Source of the DNA: Archivesica marissinica
Lineage: Eukaryota > Mollusca > Bivalvia > Venerida > Vesicomyidae
Assembly (NCBI GenBank): GCA_014843695.1
Contig: CM026390.1
Span: forward strand, 11,541,890 to 11,605,889
DNA: 64,000 bases
Direction: 5' to 3'
Below are positions 1 through 12,239 of the stretch, piece after piece. Position numbers and translations under genes: made by a program. Within the stretch, counting starts at the first letter, position 1. Every line of letters begins with the position of its first letter. The notes beneath the pieces were generated by a model, which saw only the letters and a program-made list of their open reading frames with translations, was not told the DNA's origin and did not search any database.

Positions 1-1078
1 AACCCGACTTATCTAGGTTAGAAACAGCTCACCGTTTCTGTGTGAAATTAACACAAGGCTTCAATAAATATACGAATACTGACTATGCATTGTGTACGCT
101 CAACATCGACTGCATTGAAGGAATCGTTGATTTGCGAAAACTAATTTTCTTTGGTCAATTGTGTAGATTACCATGCAATATATTAGCCAAGCAACTATTT
201 ACACATAGACTAGTACGATATATTAATCATGATAGACAGTATTCGGGACTCATGCAGGATATATATAGATTGCTTGGAAAGTACAGGTTGTTACATTTCC
301 TATCACAACGGGATATTTCCCTGCAAAATTAACTTGGAAAAGTGTACTCAAGAAGAGTGTATCAGCAGCTAACAAGCAAGAACGGTTCGTCAGAATTCAA
401 GCACAATTAACCATACCGCACATTATTAAATCGGACAGCCCATGTGTACTCTGGTCGGCGTGTAGAATGAGGCATGAGTTACTTCCCCTGTGTAAAATAG
501 CGGCGTCAGTCGTGGGTCAATTGGTATCGAGACAATTCTTAAGTACATGTTACAAATGCTCGCTATTGGCTATCAACAATGTTGAACATATAATGTGTTA
601 TTGCCATGCAATTGATCACATAAGGTGTAAAGTGTTGAACATTTTAGCTGACATTGTTAGTACTAAAGATTATATAGAATGCATGCATTTATCACCAATG
701 GACCAGTGCAATGCATTACTATCGTTAGCATTACAGGTAGATGATAATCTTGTTCCAAGGAACTTGTTGCTATTGAAGCTAATATGTAGAATGTTTTCCG
801 GGTAGTTGAAAGCAAACTGATTCTATGTTTTACTGGTGCACATTGTTATGTTCGGACATCATAACTGTTATATATTGCTAATTATGTATTCGTCCATAGT
901 CGAGGCCAATTGACTAAATACAAGGTTATATGTGCTGCGATTATTCAACTGATCATTTAACCCTGTTATTTGTGCATTGATATTATACTGTTTGTACATA
1001 TATATTAATATGATTTGTAAATATGTTATGCTCTTCAACAATGGAGGAAATAAAAGTATCTATCTATTTATCTATCTG
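1..1078 (+). pseudogene. Non-LTR retrotransposon, reverse transcriptase C-terminal part plus 3' tail
   Basis: Two ORF pieces (42-332 and about 305-805) joined by a frame change give the region after the RT core: IDCIEGIVDLRKLIFFGQL, then LAKQLFTHRLVRY, then FPAKLTWKSV, then a C-x2-C...H-x4-C knuckle (CYKC ... HIMCYC). An untranslated tail follows, ending in GGAGGAAATAAAAGTATC and TATC repeats at 1042-1078. The element is truncated by the window start. Clade not determined. Confidence 0.7.
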
Positions 1079-1383
1079 CTAATTTCAATTTAAATACTAT
1101 TTAAAACAAAAATGTTACAGAACACTGAATTGAAAAACAAGCATTAATGCATTATTAAGAAATATCTTACAAAATGAGATAGCATCCTGGGTCAGATCTA
1201 CAATGACCTAATTAGCTGCTGCTTCTTGTGTTATGTAAAATCATGGATATAAAATAATAAAAACATGAGGAAATTATTTACAATGGTAAATGTATCGACG
1301 CTGTGGTATATTAAAACAGGCTTTGGCACAAAGTCTTATCACTGACTGATTACTGAAGAGAAATATAAATTGATCACGATTTG

Positions 1384-2370
1384 TCATATTACAGAATTAT
1401 GGTCAACTAATATTGCTTTCTCAACGAGTACTGTTCTAATATCATTATACATTGCTTTCTCAACGAGTACTGTTCTAAGATCATTATATATTGCTTTCTC
1501 AAAGAGTACTGTTCTAATATCATTATACATTGCTTTCTCAACGAGTACTGTTCTACGATCATTATACATTGCTTTCTCAAAGAGTACTGTTCTACGATCA
1601 TTATACATTGCTTTCTCAAAGAGTACTGTTCTACGATCATTATACATTGCTTTCTCAACGAGTACTGTTCTAAGATCATTATCTATTGCGCATTCAAACA
1701 TAACATGATGTTCATCTTCTAACACATTACAAAAAGGACATTTATGATCGTCTATTCTTAAGTTCTCACCCCTTCCCGTTTCAATACGGATTGGTGCAAC
1801 ACCACATCTAAATGTACTGATTTTTCTTTGAATAATATATATCAGTTTCCCCATTGTTCATTAGTGTTTGGTTCGTTTTACCAATCAAAAATCCGTCATT
1901 TAGTTTAATTAAACGTTTGTGTAACAGTCTGGTGCGGGCCGATTACTAATGTTGGCAAAACTTGTGGCCCAAACTATTTGTTTGATCAATTTACATGATT
2001 TACAATCACCATTTATGTATTGTATCTATTGCTGTTGCATTACACATGTAATTGATACAATCAATAAAATATGATTAAACGAAATCTAAATTTACTAAAT
2101 GCCCACCGGTTTCGTGTAGATAAAATCATTTTACAACATGTTTCAGTTTGAAATACCTACTTAAATTTACAGTAAGTTATTAATTTGTTGCGACCTCGTC
2201 CAGTAGTACGAGTAATGCTATTTATTGAGACATGCCAATCTGTATGTGTTCATACCCGAGTTTTCCGCACGTTCGATACATAAAAGTTTAGGTATTGGAG
2301 CAGATAAGTTACACAATTCTGAAAAATCATGATTCGTAAAATGTTTCTTAACAATGTAGAACCAATCTTT
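1384..2370 (-). pseudogene. Non-LTR retrotransposon RT C-terminal fragment with in-frame minisatellite
   Basis: On the minus strand 1854-1384 reads KISTFRCGVAPIRIETGRG, then a zinc knuckle CPFCNVLEDEHHVMFEC, then a 13-residue segment of the type YNDxRTVLFEKAM repeated about seven times. Upstream (1860-2370) decayed coding remains, such as DWNSASWKDWFYIVKKHF at its start. The domain type is the C-terminal part of molluscan LINE reverse transcriptases. Broken by stops. Confidence 0.72.
1410..1690. repeat. 39-bp minisatellite, about 7 copies
   Basis: Unit begins ATTGCTTTCTCAACGAGTAC. Copies differ by a few substitutions. 39 = 13 codons, so the retrotransposon frame stays open through the array on the minus strand. 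Confidence 0.9.
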
Positions 2371-2726
2371 CCAGGAAGCAGAGTTCCAGTCAGCACAAAG
2401 TGCAACTTGAGTTATTTGTATTGGCTATTCCTTACCCAAAATGTAGTAACTGTATTCCATTGACGGACAATGGGAGACTACCAACCATTAAACCGGAAAT
2501 GACTGCATTGGTTGTGTACTTGCCAACACCAAGAAAAGACCCAATAGCATTATGTTGGACAGCATTTACACACGGACAGGTTGTATACCCTCATATAGAG
2601 CCACCATAAGCAACTACAGGTCAAACAACAGTGTCGTATAGACTTGCACTTTGAGTAACCATCTTAGCGTTATATTCTAGATGCTCATGAGGAACAACAT
2701 CGAGGTATGTATATCTATCAACAACG
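2371..2726. other. Unassigned stretch
   Basis: A 69-codon open frame at 2400-2609 (+) is present, but I recognise no domain in it. No RNA or repeat signal was seen. Confidence 0.4.
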
Positions 2727-2943
2727 GAAGTGATAGCTCAGTGGTAGCGCGTACGCTTCAGGTGCGAAATGCCTGGAGTTCGAGCCCTGCTGGAGCCGTT
2801 ACGATTGTGCCCTTAGGTAAAGCATTTAAATTCCACATTGCCTCTTCTCTCTCCCTCGTGACGATGGATTCCACTAGGAATGGGGTCTCGAGAGTGATTA
2901 ATAAAAGTTGAAAGGACTTGTTTCGCAATCGAACTAAAATAAA
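2727..2943 (+). mobile_element. tRNA-derived SINE, family A
   Basis: tRNA-like head with A box TAGCTCAGTGGTAGCGCG and B box GTTCGAGCCC, then a body (TTGTGCCCTTAGGTAAAG) and a tail GAGAGTGATTAATAAAAG ... CTAAAATAAA. Homologous copies lie at 54697-54918 (+) and 49560-49765 (-). Pol III promoter boxes are internal. Confidence 0.85.
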
Positions 2944-3067
2944 TGTGTATGAAAATATGTACCCAGACCTAGTCTGACTACCTGTACGCAAATACACTAT
3001 ATTACTGTAACTGGTATTAATTTTAATATCTTTAAGACAACACCAATCGTTCAGAGAATTTAGCACA

Positions 3068-3372
3068 GACGGATCTGTAGTCAAGTGGTAACACGCTGAA
3101 CTGGTAATCCGGGGATCGCAGGTTCGATCCCCCGTCTGGCCCTAATAAAATTAACAGTCTTTCAGGTGGGACATTAAACCGAGGTCTCGTGTCGGTGTTG
3201 TACACCGTGCACGTAAAAGAACCAGAGGAGACTCAGGAATGGGCCTCTGTCTGTATCATTGCACAATCCTCCACAAATCTAAAATGACTAATCTCTTCAG
3301 GAGGCGTCGCTCATATGGGTAACCGGTAGCGACGATAAATAAACGTAAAACACACGCACACACACGCATACT
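3068..3372 (+). mobile_element. tRNA-derived SINE, family B, with intact tRNA-like head
   Basis: The head at about 3066-3141 has a pairing acceptor stem (CAGACGG with CCGTCTG), A box TAGTCAAGTGGTAACACG and B box GGTTCGATCC. The loop CTGGTAA would put anticodon GGT (Thr-like). The body GGGACATTAAACCGAGGTCT ... GGCGTCGCTCATATGGGTAA ends in AATAAACG and a short CA-rich run. Two headless copies lie at 22428-22640 and 62938-63150. I call it a SINE rather than a tRNA gene because the body repeats. Confidence 0.82.
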
Positions 3373-3743
3373 TTAGCAAAACTTGTCATGTTCATCTTTA
3401 GCTAATAAATCAATATCATCAGCATATAGGAGTATGCATTTATTTACATATACATATAATAAACACAACAATTATAGATATATATTACTTTATAAAACAG
3501 TACATTGTTTTCTATCTCCAATCCAATATTATCAGAGCCAAGTGTAACTTGATATATATTTCGATTTTAATATCTTTTTCTCACATTCCAAAACTATTGA
3601 ATTACTCAATACATGTCTGTGATAATAATTTCGTTGCCTGATATAAACGGTGTGGTCTGTAAATGATTCGTAGGAAAGAGGTAACCATACAAGCAGGTTG
3701 CTTTAAAGCGACATTACATCGCAAAAAGCAAATAAAATGCAAT

Positions 3744-3905
3744 TATTTCATATATTATTATTATATATATATTATTTCATATATTATTATTATATATATA
3801 TTATTTCATATATTATTATTATATATATATTATTTCATATATTATTATTATATATATATTATTTCATATATTATTATTATATATATATTATTTCATATAT
3901 TATTT
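3744..3905. repeat. 29-bp AT-rich tandem repeat, 6 copies
   Basis: The C of TTTCAT recurs at 3749, 3778, 3807, 3836, 3865 and 3894. The unit is otherwise ATATATTATTATTATATAT-like. Confidence 0.92.
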
Positions 3906-4360
3906 CATTGCTACTACAAATTCTTCTGAATACATCGAACACTAACATTGAATCAATTTAACAGTGGTTTGTGGTATACACACTTTCAAACATGAAAGTA
4001 GGATTTCATATAACGGTCACCCAGGCTCCTGAATTGACATATGTTGTCATTGAAGTCAATAGTAAACACACGATACTTTCGCTTAGAGATAATTTAATTA
4101 AGATTAGTCTACAAATAAATATGCATAGGCACTCATGTGAGATATCACGGTAAATATGTAGCAAAACCCGTTTTATTCAGGATAAATGTCGACCCTATTT
4201 ATATTATTTTGTTATGTCAACAAACCTCGTATACGACGTTTGTTTATTTGTTGAAATACTCAGTTTTTGAGGCAAATATTTGGAAAAATTATTATACCAT
4301 ATAATAGCAAATTACATTCTGCAGACATTTGCATTTTCACTGATGTATTGTCGCTTTAAT
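3906..4360 (+). repeat. Dispersed repeat, copy 1 (uninterrupted)
   Basis: Matches 28226-28385 plus 29395-29700: both begin ATTGCTACTACAAATTCTTC and continue through GAAATGAC/GAATTGACA, TAGTCTACAAATAAATATGC and GACGTTTGTTTATT. Copy 2 is split by an inserted element, so this copy shows the empty site. Both copies border minisatellites. Nature unknown; possibly a Helitron- or MITE-like element. Confidence 0.7.
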
Positions 4361-4464
4361 ATATTGGTTAAACTAAAACAGTACATAGTCGTTTTGCAGT
4401 CACAATATTTAGGTTTTTATCACATGTACGATAGACAACACAAGTCTATCAACAAAGCTAGAAC

Positions 4465-5775
4465 CAATAAACAGTTGCTAATCGATGTACTAATATCGCG
4501 GTTGCTAATCGATGTACTAAAATCGTGGTTGCTAATCGATGTACTAAAACCGTGGTTGCTAATCAATGTACTAAATTCGCGGTTGCTAATCAATGTACTA
4601 AAATCGTGGTTGCTAATCGATGTACTAAAATCGTGGTTGCTAATCGATGTTCTAAAATCGCGGTTGCTAATCAATGTACTAAAATCGTGGTTGCTAATCG
4701 ATGTTCTAAAATCGCGGTTGCTAATCAATGTACTAAAATCGTGGTTGCTAATCGATGTACTAAAATCGTGGTTGCTAATCGATGTACTAAAATCGCGGTT
4801 CCTAATCGATGTATTAAAATCGTGGTTGCTAATCGATGTACTGAAATCGTGGTTGCTAATCGATGAACTAAAATCGTGGTTGCTAACCGATGTACTAAAT
4901 CGTGGTTGCTAATCAATGTACTAAAATCGTGGTTGCTAATCGATGTACTAAAATCGTGGTTGCTAATCGATGTACTAAAATCGTGATTACCAACCGATGT
5001 ACTAAAATCGCGGTTGCTAATCGATGTACTAAAATCGTGGTTGCTAACCGATGTACTAAAATCGTGGTTGCTAATCAATGTTCTAATATCGCGGTTGCTA
5101 ATCAATGTACTAAAATCGTGGTTGCTAATCGATGTACTAAAATCGTGGTTGCTAATCAATGTACTAAAATCGTGGTTGCTAATCAATGTACTAAAATCGT
5201 GGTTGATAATCAATGTACTAACATCGTGGTTGCTAATCAATGTACTAAAATCGTGGTTGCTAATCAATGTTCTAAAATCGCGGTTGCTAATCAATGTACT
5301 AAAATCGTGGTTGCTAATCGATGTACTAAAATCGTGGTTGCTAATCGATGTACTAAAATCGCGGTTCCTAATCGATGTACTAAAATCGTGGTTGCTAATC
5401 GATGTACTAAAATCGTGGTTGCTAACCGATGTACTAAATCGTGGTTGCTAATCAATGTACTAAAATCGTGGTTGCTAATCGATGTTCTAAAATCGCAGTT
5501 GCTAATCAATGTACTAAAATCGTGGTTGTTAATCGATGTACTAAAATCGTGGTTGCTAATCGATGTACTAAAATCGTGGTTGCTCATCGATGTACTAAAA
5601 TCGTGGTTGCTAATCGATGTACTAAAATCGTGGTTGCTAATCGATTTACTAAAATCGCGGTTGCTAATCGATTTACTAAAATCGTGGTTGCTAATCGATT
5701 TACTAAAATCGCGGTTGCTAATCGATGTACTAATCGATGTACTAAAATCGCGGTTGCTAATCAATATACTAAAAC
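4465..5775. repeat. 27-bp minisatellite, about 48 copies, with higher-order duplication
   Basis: Unit TTGCTAATCGATGTACTAAA plus ATCGTGG, with variants (C/T in ATCGCGG, CAATG/CGATG). 27 = 9 codons, so several frames stay open on both strands; none looks like a protein. A 26-bp variant at about 4894 recurs at 5433, and a TTCCTAATC variant at about 4799 recurs at 5365, showing a ~540-566-bp block duplication. Confidence 0.95.
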
Positions 5776-5897
5776 CGAACTAAATACCAAGGCGATATAA
5801 ATGCTGAAAGCGAAAATAAGCAATAAAAATGTACTTTAAGAATGTTTTTTGAATAAATAAGAATTTCAAAATAAATTATTATTCAACATTATTTTTG

Positions 5898-6068
5898 GTA
5901 AATATATTGGTGTTGCAGACGAAGTATATGTCATTTTGGAAAAATATATTGGTGTTGCAGACGAAGTATATGTCATTTTGGAAAAATATATTGGTGTTGC
6001 AGACGAAGTATGTCATTTTGGAAAAATATATTGGTGTTGCAGACGAAGTATATGTCATTTTGGAAAAA
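5898..6068. repeat. 42-bp tandem repeat, 4 copies
   Basis: Unit contains ATATTGGTGTTGCAGACGAA. Spacing is 42, 42 and 40 bp; the third copy lacks 2 bp. Confidence 0.92.
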
Positions 6069-6867
6069 GGTTTGCTGAATTCTTTCTTTATATGTGGACA
6101 CGAGTGGGACTAGTGAAATTAATCAACACTGGGGTAGGTTTGAAGTTTCTATCGTTTATTTACCTGTTTGATCTCTAGTATCAGCGAAATCGACACGAAA
6201 CGAAAAAAAGGTACATTGCCGATAACTGGAGCGTGAACTCGTGCGTGCTCTCTCGTGACTTGCTATTCCCACAATTAGCCGAAAACACGTTCTCACCGAC
6301 AACTCTTCACGCCGGGATATCAGTTGCACAGCTTGTCATCCCATTTGTTTTCGAATCTTCAGTGGTGAGGTGTAACCCACGGAGACCCCCGAATATATCA
6401 ATTTAAGACGACATTTCCAAATTTCCGCCGAAATATGTAGGTACAAATGTTCCTAATTCAGACGGAACTGGTAGGCCTACCATTCATTCCCAAACATGAG
6501 GGAATAAAATCAACCCGACTTTTAACAATGCTATTAAATCAGTATTCTAGGAAATAACCTGTATCTCTATAATCATGGTAATGAATGGGAACAAGAACAT
6601 GTTTCAAATTGAATGCAATATATCCTGCAAACAAAATATAATGGCCCCTCGTCTTAGGAGATAACGGTGTCTATTTCGTTAATACGTTGCCACTAAATCA
6701 GTGGCTTCTCTTTCGGTATGTCACAATAAATTGTCTGCCCGCCTCTTTTCTGAAACAAGGGTTTAGATGTATGCACGCGTCTTGCATCGTAAGAGATAAT
6801 CAATAGAGTTATTCATGTTTATGCCCCTGTCTTGAAAAGCTTCGGCTGTACATTGTGTTCGCGCGGA
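6069..6867. other. No recognisable feature
   Basis: No ORF with a recognisable domain and no tRNA-like or repeated structure was seen. Confidence 0.4.
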
Positions 6868-7273
6868 AGTATTCAGGGGCAATAACTGACCAATGTCGCT
6901 CATTATTCATTCATGTTCATATACATAAATACTCTACATTAAGCAACATTAATTTATTTTACATTTATTGTAACCTTCTCAACCAGTGAAATACGATGTA
7001 AATATGGCTAACCAATGAGAAGAAATCTATAAGACGTAGTCTTTCATTCGTGTCCTTTATTTTGTATTATTGGCATTTGATAAATAATAAATTGTAAATA
7101 ATTGAAAAATTAATTGTTTAAACTAAACAAACAACACAAACGTAGCCACATACAGTTGATGGATGTTCTGAAATCCCATAATGGTTGATAGACGTTGCAT
7201 AATGTAGAGTATTTATGTATATGAACATGTATGAATAATGAGCGACACCGGTCAGTTATTGCCCCTGAATACT
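6868..7273. mobile_element. Foldback/MITE with ~75-bp terminal inverted repeats
   Basis: The left arm starts AGTATTCAGGGGCAATAACT, and its reverse complement ends at 7273. The arms run through TGTCGCTCATTATTCAT and AAATACTCTACATTA with few mismatches. The interior (~260 bp) is AT-rich and noncoding. I could not identify a target duplication. Confidence 0.85.
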
Positions 7274-8082
7274 CCCTAAAAGTGTGTAGGTCCTCTTAAG
7301 TGGTTTCCTCTGCTTTTATCGCTATTTACTTTGCACAACGTGCTATCAATTTGCAAGCATGTTCTCATCTTATAATTATTATGTTACTATATATCGACAG
7401 ATATCCTACAGTATATCCAATGGGTACGTATCTGTACATTTGTTTTATCAGTTAATTAACATGAGCTGGACAAACTCACATTATGATAACGCCACATCTG
7501 GTTAGCGAACAACAGTAAAAACAAAGGATTCCAACTAAAATGTCCGATATACATTTCGGGATAAATCGGATTTTATCTGACAAGGGAGGTAATAGAACTG
7601 GCAGCGTGGTCCCTCATTACATTAAGATATAATAGGATGCTTTGACCCAAAGGCGATACAGAAGAAATACGAAAGGAGGTAGAAAGTATGCTGAGAGTAT
7701 GGATAGAGAGAATGTAAGAGATGGAGAACAGAAGGATAGTTCAACGTCTCAAGGAAATAATAATCGATGTTAAAATATCTTACTGTTCAGTATAGAAGTA
7801 TATTTGATGTAAATAGAAATGCATTTTCTAGATCCGTTATGCCAGAGTCACCACAGAGAATATTATTGAGATGAATGTGGAAGTTTCTAAAGGTATTAAG
7901 CATGATACCGCTGCTTATGCTATAAAATCTACATTCAAAGAAATATTGCCGAGAGCTGTAGGAGATAAGTTTAGCAAGAATATATGGTTATTTAAAGAAC
8001 TACATTTAGTGCGTAGACGTGTATGTAGTACTTGTAGTCTTATGTTACTCATGTAGTAGTAAATTCTCAATTATCTCCATAT
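7274..8082. other. Unassigned stretch
   Basis: A 61-codon open frame at 7871-8056 (+) may be a coding remnant, but I do not recognise it. Nothing else was seen. Confidence 0.35.
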
Positions 8083-8505
8083 ACATACATACAACGTATG
8101 TGCCCTGGTTGTATACAGTTTCGTATGCGGGATCCCAACTAATGATATGCAGCTGACATGCGCACTCGAAGTTACGGGCATGCGCATTCGCAGTGTTATG
8201 CAGCGTTCGTCGTGAGTAAAGGCGTGTCTTACAGCTTACGCTGTTCCAAGGATGATCTATGTACCTGTTCCAACACACGGTGCATTGCAAATCTGGACTA
8301 AAACATTTTTAAATGCAAAGTGTGCTATATTTTCTGTGTGTCATTGAAAAGAATAATTATTGTAAATATAAATAATGAATCGCGGGTTAATAGTTTCCAT
8401 CGGGGTATGAACTACATTGCCTTCGATCTCCACACACTTCACCACCACGTCCAATGTAGTTCATATCCCGATGGAAACTATTAACCCGCGACTCATTCAT
8501 TAAGA
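8083..8505. mobile_element. Small element with long terminal hairpin, copy 1
   Basis: Homologous to 33320-33417 plus 33740-34015. The right part is a hairpin: GCGGGTTAATAGTTTCCATC ... GTATGAACTACATTG, a ~33-nt loop, then the reverse complement ending at about 8500. The left part (ACGTATGTGCCCTGG ... GGGCATGCGCATTCGC) is noncoding. Confidence 0.82.
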
Positions 8506-8989
8506 AGAGCACAACTGAACAATATAATAATAACCATCATATATACAAAGTAATACAAACATACAATTATAGTTAGAAGCACTGACGTAACCATTAATAA
8601 TGAGCGTACATGTACACCGATCATCATATCTTGCCGAAACGAAATGCAAGGGAAATAGATGAAAGTTATAAAGACACATCTAGTACCTTGCATAAGCTTT
8701 TATAACAAACACACCTTTCTCCATGGTAGAGAGAAATCTTCAGTTGCCTAAATCTCAAACAAAATCAGATAAAAAAGAGATAAGCATATTTAGTTTACCG
8801 ACTTACAATGCTAATATTCAGTTTGTTTGGGATATTTTGCATAAAATATTTGCATAGCAAAGAATCATAATCAACAGCAGATGTATATTGGCATTCCCCA
8901 GACAAGATGTACGCTGATAGTTACATGTATACTCCATGTCGATTTGTACAACATTGTTATTTAAGTCTGGAGTAGTAGTCAACATGCCT
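8506..8989. other. No recognisable feature
   Basis: AT-rich; nothing supported on either strand. Confidence 0.4.
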
Positions 8990-10000
8990 TAAAACACATT
9001 GACATAAGCTTTCCATTGCGGTGTCTGTAATATCATGTTGCTCCAGTCCTGCAAACATATCAAACATATCACTGTCTCTGGTGTTTGTGAGATAGAATCA
9101 ATGTATGTTTTAATACTAGTCAAACAGCTTATGTTTTGCCATAAGCACGTTCTCAATTTTGGATTAGCCTTTTCGGTGTCAGAAATGTAGGCTGGAACGT
9201 AATAAGATATTGGAGTGATGGACTATAATCTTTACAGGTTTTAGACAAAAAAAACGATTTGAGACATTTCCACAAGTCTTTAGATGGCAGATTACCGTTG
9301 TTTCAGATTTTCCGAAGGGTTTGAAAAGTAGTCGGTTTTAGCCTCACGGAGTGTAGATATAATTTTGCTACGTAGATGTCTGAAACGATCCCATTGGTAT
9401 ATTTGACTGCACTCGTGATATTCCACTTTGTTATAAGTATGACCTGGTTAGTAATATTCGAAGCATATTTATCAATATCGGTATCAACGCAAGTTTTCCC
9501 AGTTACAATTTCTAATGTCGGAGATTAGTTAGCCATAGTTTCCACTATCATATCTGCACACTAACCGGTCATAGCACTTCCGCCTAGGTTTACGGAATTG
9601 TAGATTCCATAAATGGGTCAATGGTAACGTTGATCCTGTTCCAGAATGCAATCCGCGACTCTGGAATGAAGGAGATGACCACTATTGGAAACAAAAATAA
9701 GGTCTAGAAGAGATTGCGAGTGTTGAGCATAACGAGTGGGATTTGTTGTGACCTGTTGAAGATTGATATTGGTGTATAATGGACTTTAAGATTTAATCCA
9801 GGATTGAGAACATTGTAGTTGAAGTCACCAATGATAATTATATCTGAATTATTTGTATCAACCGCTAGTCCAATGAAGTCTGCAATTAAAGTGTTATAAA
9901 GTGTGGCTGAGTTAGGCGGACGATAGTAAGACAATGGGGGTACGTCTGTTATTACTGGCAACAATTTCAAGTCAGATGCATTCAAAACGATTCCTCCCAC
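8990..10000 (-). pseudogene. Non-LTR retrotransposon endonuclease-to-RT region
   Basis: The minus strand from 10000 reads YYRPPNSATLYNTLIADFI and then DIIIIGDFNYNVLN. GDFN is the hallmark of the APE-type endonuclease domain of non-LTR retrotransposons. Downstream (9700-8990) are decayed pieces of the linker before the RT, such as LWKCLKSF. Many stops and shifts. Confidence 0.68.
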
Positions 10001-10100
10001 CTTGTATTATACACATCAAATACTAGTGTGTAACACCGCCGTCCATATAGCCAAAGCTGATGCATGCGTAAACCCCAAGCAAACAAACAACCATTGTGTA

Positions 10101-10350
10101 GCATGTATACGAGAGCACATAGAAAACGCACACCTACATTATATGTATACGAGAGCACATAGAAAACGCACACCTACATTATATGTATACGAGAGCACAT
10201 AGAAAACGCACACCTACATTATATGTATACGAGAGCACATAGAAAACGCACACCTACATTATAGTTTTATGTATACGAGAGCACATAGAAAACGCACACC
10301 TACATTATATGTATACGAGAGCACATAGAAAACGCACACCTACATTATAT
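10101..10350. repeat. 40-bp tandem repeat, about 6 copies
   Basis: Unit contains GTATACGAGAGCACATAGAA and AACGCACACCTACATT. One junction carries a 5-6 bp insertion (AGTTTT) near 10263. Confidence 0.93.
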
Positions 10351-11345
10351 GATTAGTATTACATGAAAACGAAATACGAAGGATTCCATCAAAGATATAT
10401 CACATCTTTATTACAAAATGCAAACTGAACAACTAAAAATATTCCAAAATGTTTAAAACTATATAGTTATTGTTTTTCATGTAAAGTAGTTAGAAAAGCT
10501 TTAGCGAAACTGTTTTTAAAATGACAACGTTTCAAAGATAACGATGCAATGTAATACTGTCTATGTAATGTGTAACAATAACGTAAGCAACAGAAAATAA
10601 ACAACATAACGTTAATGCGTTAAGACATATCGACGTCGTTGTTTATAATGTCTTGGTGATGGACATGTACATGTTATGCCAAAATCTTTGACTTGACTAT
10701 AATTGTTCAAAATTGGCGAGCACCCACACATGGTCTAGATAACACACAGAATAAAGGACAAAGAAAACACAAGTTTAAAAACGAAATCTGTCTAGCCTGA
10801 ATAATTCCAACATTTACTGACGTTTATTCGATTGGGGAGACATTGAATTAAGTAACTTCCAATAAATAGAGTCAAGTCAAGTCAATATCTTTTATTCTCT
10901 CATTTCATGACATACATGAATAAATGAGGTATTACTATCAATACAATACATGAGGCTCATACTATTACTAACATAATTATACATATATAACAATGATAAA
11001 CCGTTGCATGACTATAGTTCAGTGTAGAATAGTATATATCCACTGCAAATGTACAATTGGCGTACCGGTAATCGGCCGTCTAATGTTATTCGGTGAATGT
11101 TTTCTAGTCAGTCTCTTTTACGGCAAGTGGTAAGTAAAATGATAATGTCTGCATTTAGTGCAATTGTCTAAACTGAGATTGCATAACAAATGTTCAAAAT
11201 AAAATATACGTTCACTTGCTTGTGATTTCAACATGGCGTCGAAAAAAGTACCTATTATCGGCTGACCTTGAAAATTCATGTAACAGAAATGTTGATTACA
11301 GTTAAGTTTCAAAAAGCTAATTAACATTGGACATAGTAATAATTG
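10351..11345. other. Unassigned stretch with a possible minus-strand LINE 3' tail
   Basis: At 10871-10905 the minus strand reads AATAAAAGATATTGACTTGA followed by TTGAC repeats, the look of a LINE 3' tail. No coding domain is recognised in the 69-codon frame at 11118-11327. Confidence 0.35.
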
Positions 11346-11678
11346 TTACTCGAAACGGAGGAATTTAGTACCCAACAAATTATGATTACTCTTCAATATG
11401 AGGTAAGTTGTGACATGGAGAGAAATGTCACTTAATGTGAAGAGTGGCACACCATACTGTCTTGCTGCCGATTTTACTGGCAAACCCATGTCTCTAACAT
11501 CATGACATGCATTTGTCAGTGCACTTGGTGAATAGACGCCAGGCTGGATTTGGGGGGAAATGGATGAAACTGAATTAGCATAAATAGTAAATATCTTGGA
11601 CAATAGTATTTTTGATGAAGGAATGTTAAAAATCTGTAAGAGGAACACTATATTTGAATTGACCTGTAAAATGCGCAT
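11346..11678 (-). pseudogene. Transposase-like fragment with HTH_psq motif
   Basis: Residues 49-82 of the open frame (about 11433-11534) contain YSPSALTNACHDVRDMGLP followed by VKSAARQYGVPLFTL. The pattern (A-x2-A-...-G-hydrophobic-x-VK-x-AAR-x-Y-GVP-x-x-TL) is the psq-type helix-turn-helix of pogo/Tigger-like transposases and relatives. The frame drifts after TLSD and no DDE core follows, so this is a fragment. It could also be exon debris of a domesticated gene. Confidence 0.55.
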
Positions 11679-12239
11679 TATGACATAACTATCACATGAC
11701 CTTCCTCATCAGATGATGCAGTTATTGACCTCTGTTTAGGGGATTTTTAGGCAACACATGAATGGGATTAATGAAAACATCAACATTTGCATACTTTCAA
11801 ATAAAATGTGAACATTTATCTGCTTTACGCGCAGTTTGCTCTTTGATAAGTGAAATCATAAGTACCAAAGCAGCTGTTTTAAATAGAAATGACGTCATTC
11901 GCGTTCCCGAGATCAGGGATGTTGACGTTATAAGTTAGCTAGCTAAACATGCCTAAGCGTCACCATGTTACGCTACGTTATAATGTGTGTACCATTCGTT
12001 CATACATAATATAACTGTTATATTTCCAAACGAACTAAGGTATAAGTAAAATTTACATTGCCACATTCTGCGTATTAACTGAGAAAAATAATGAAACTTT
12101 ATTTATTTTTTATTTTTACCTTTGCACATATATTATAGAAAGGTTTTTCCTATATTCTAAGTATACATTTGATGAATTTACATTAGTTTTATAAATTCAC
12201 CTTTATTATTCGTATTCATTAGCTGCTCAAATTTATACA

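Noticed and set aside
3066..3141. Functional tRNA-Thr gene
   Set aside because: The cloverleaf looks plausible, but it is fused to a SINE body that recurs at 22428 and 62938.
4280..5783. Open frames on both strands in the 27-bp array
   Set aside because: The unit is a multiple of 3 without stops. Several frames are open at once, and none resembles a protein.
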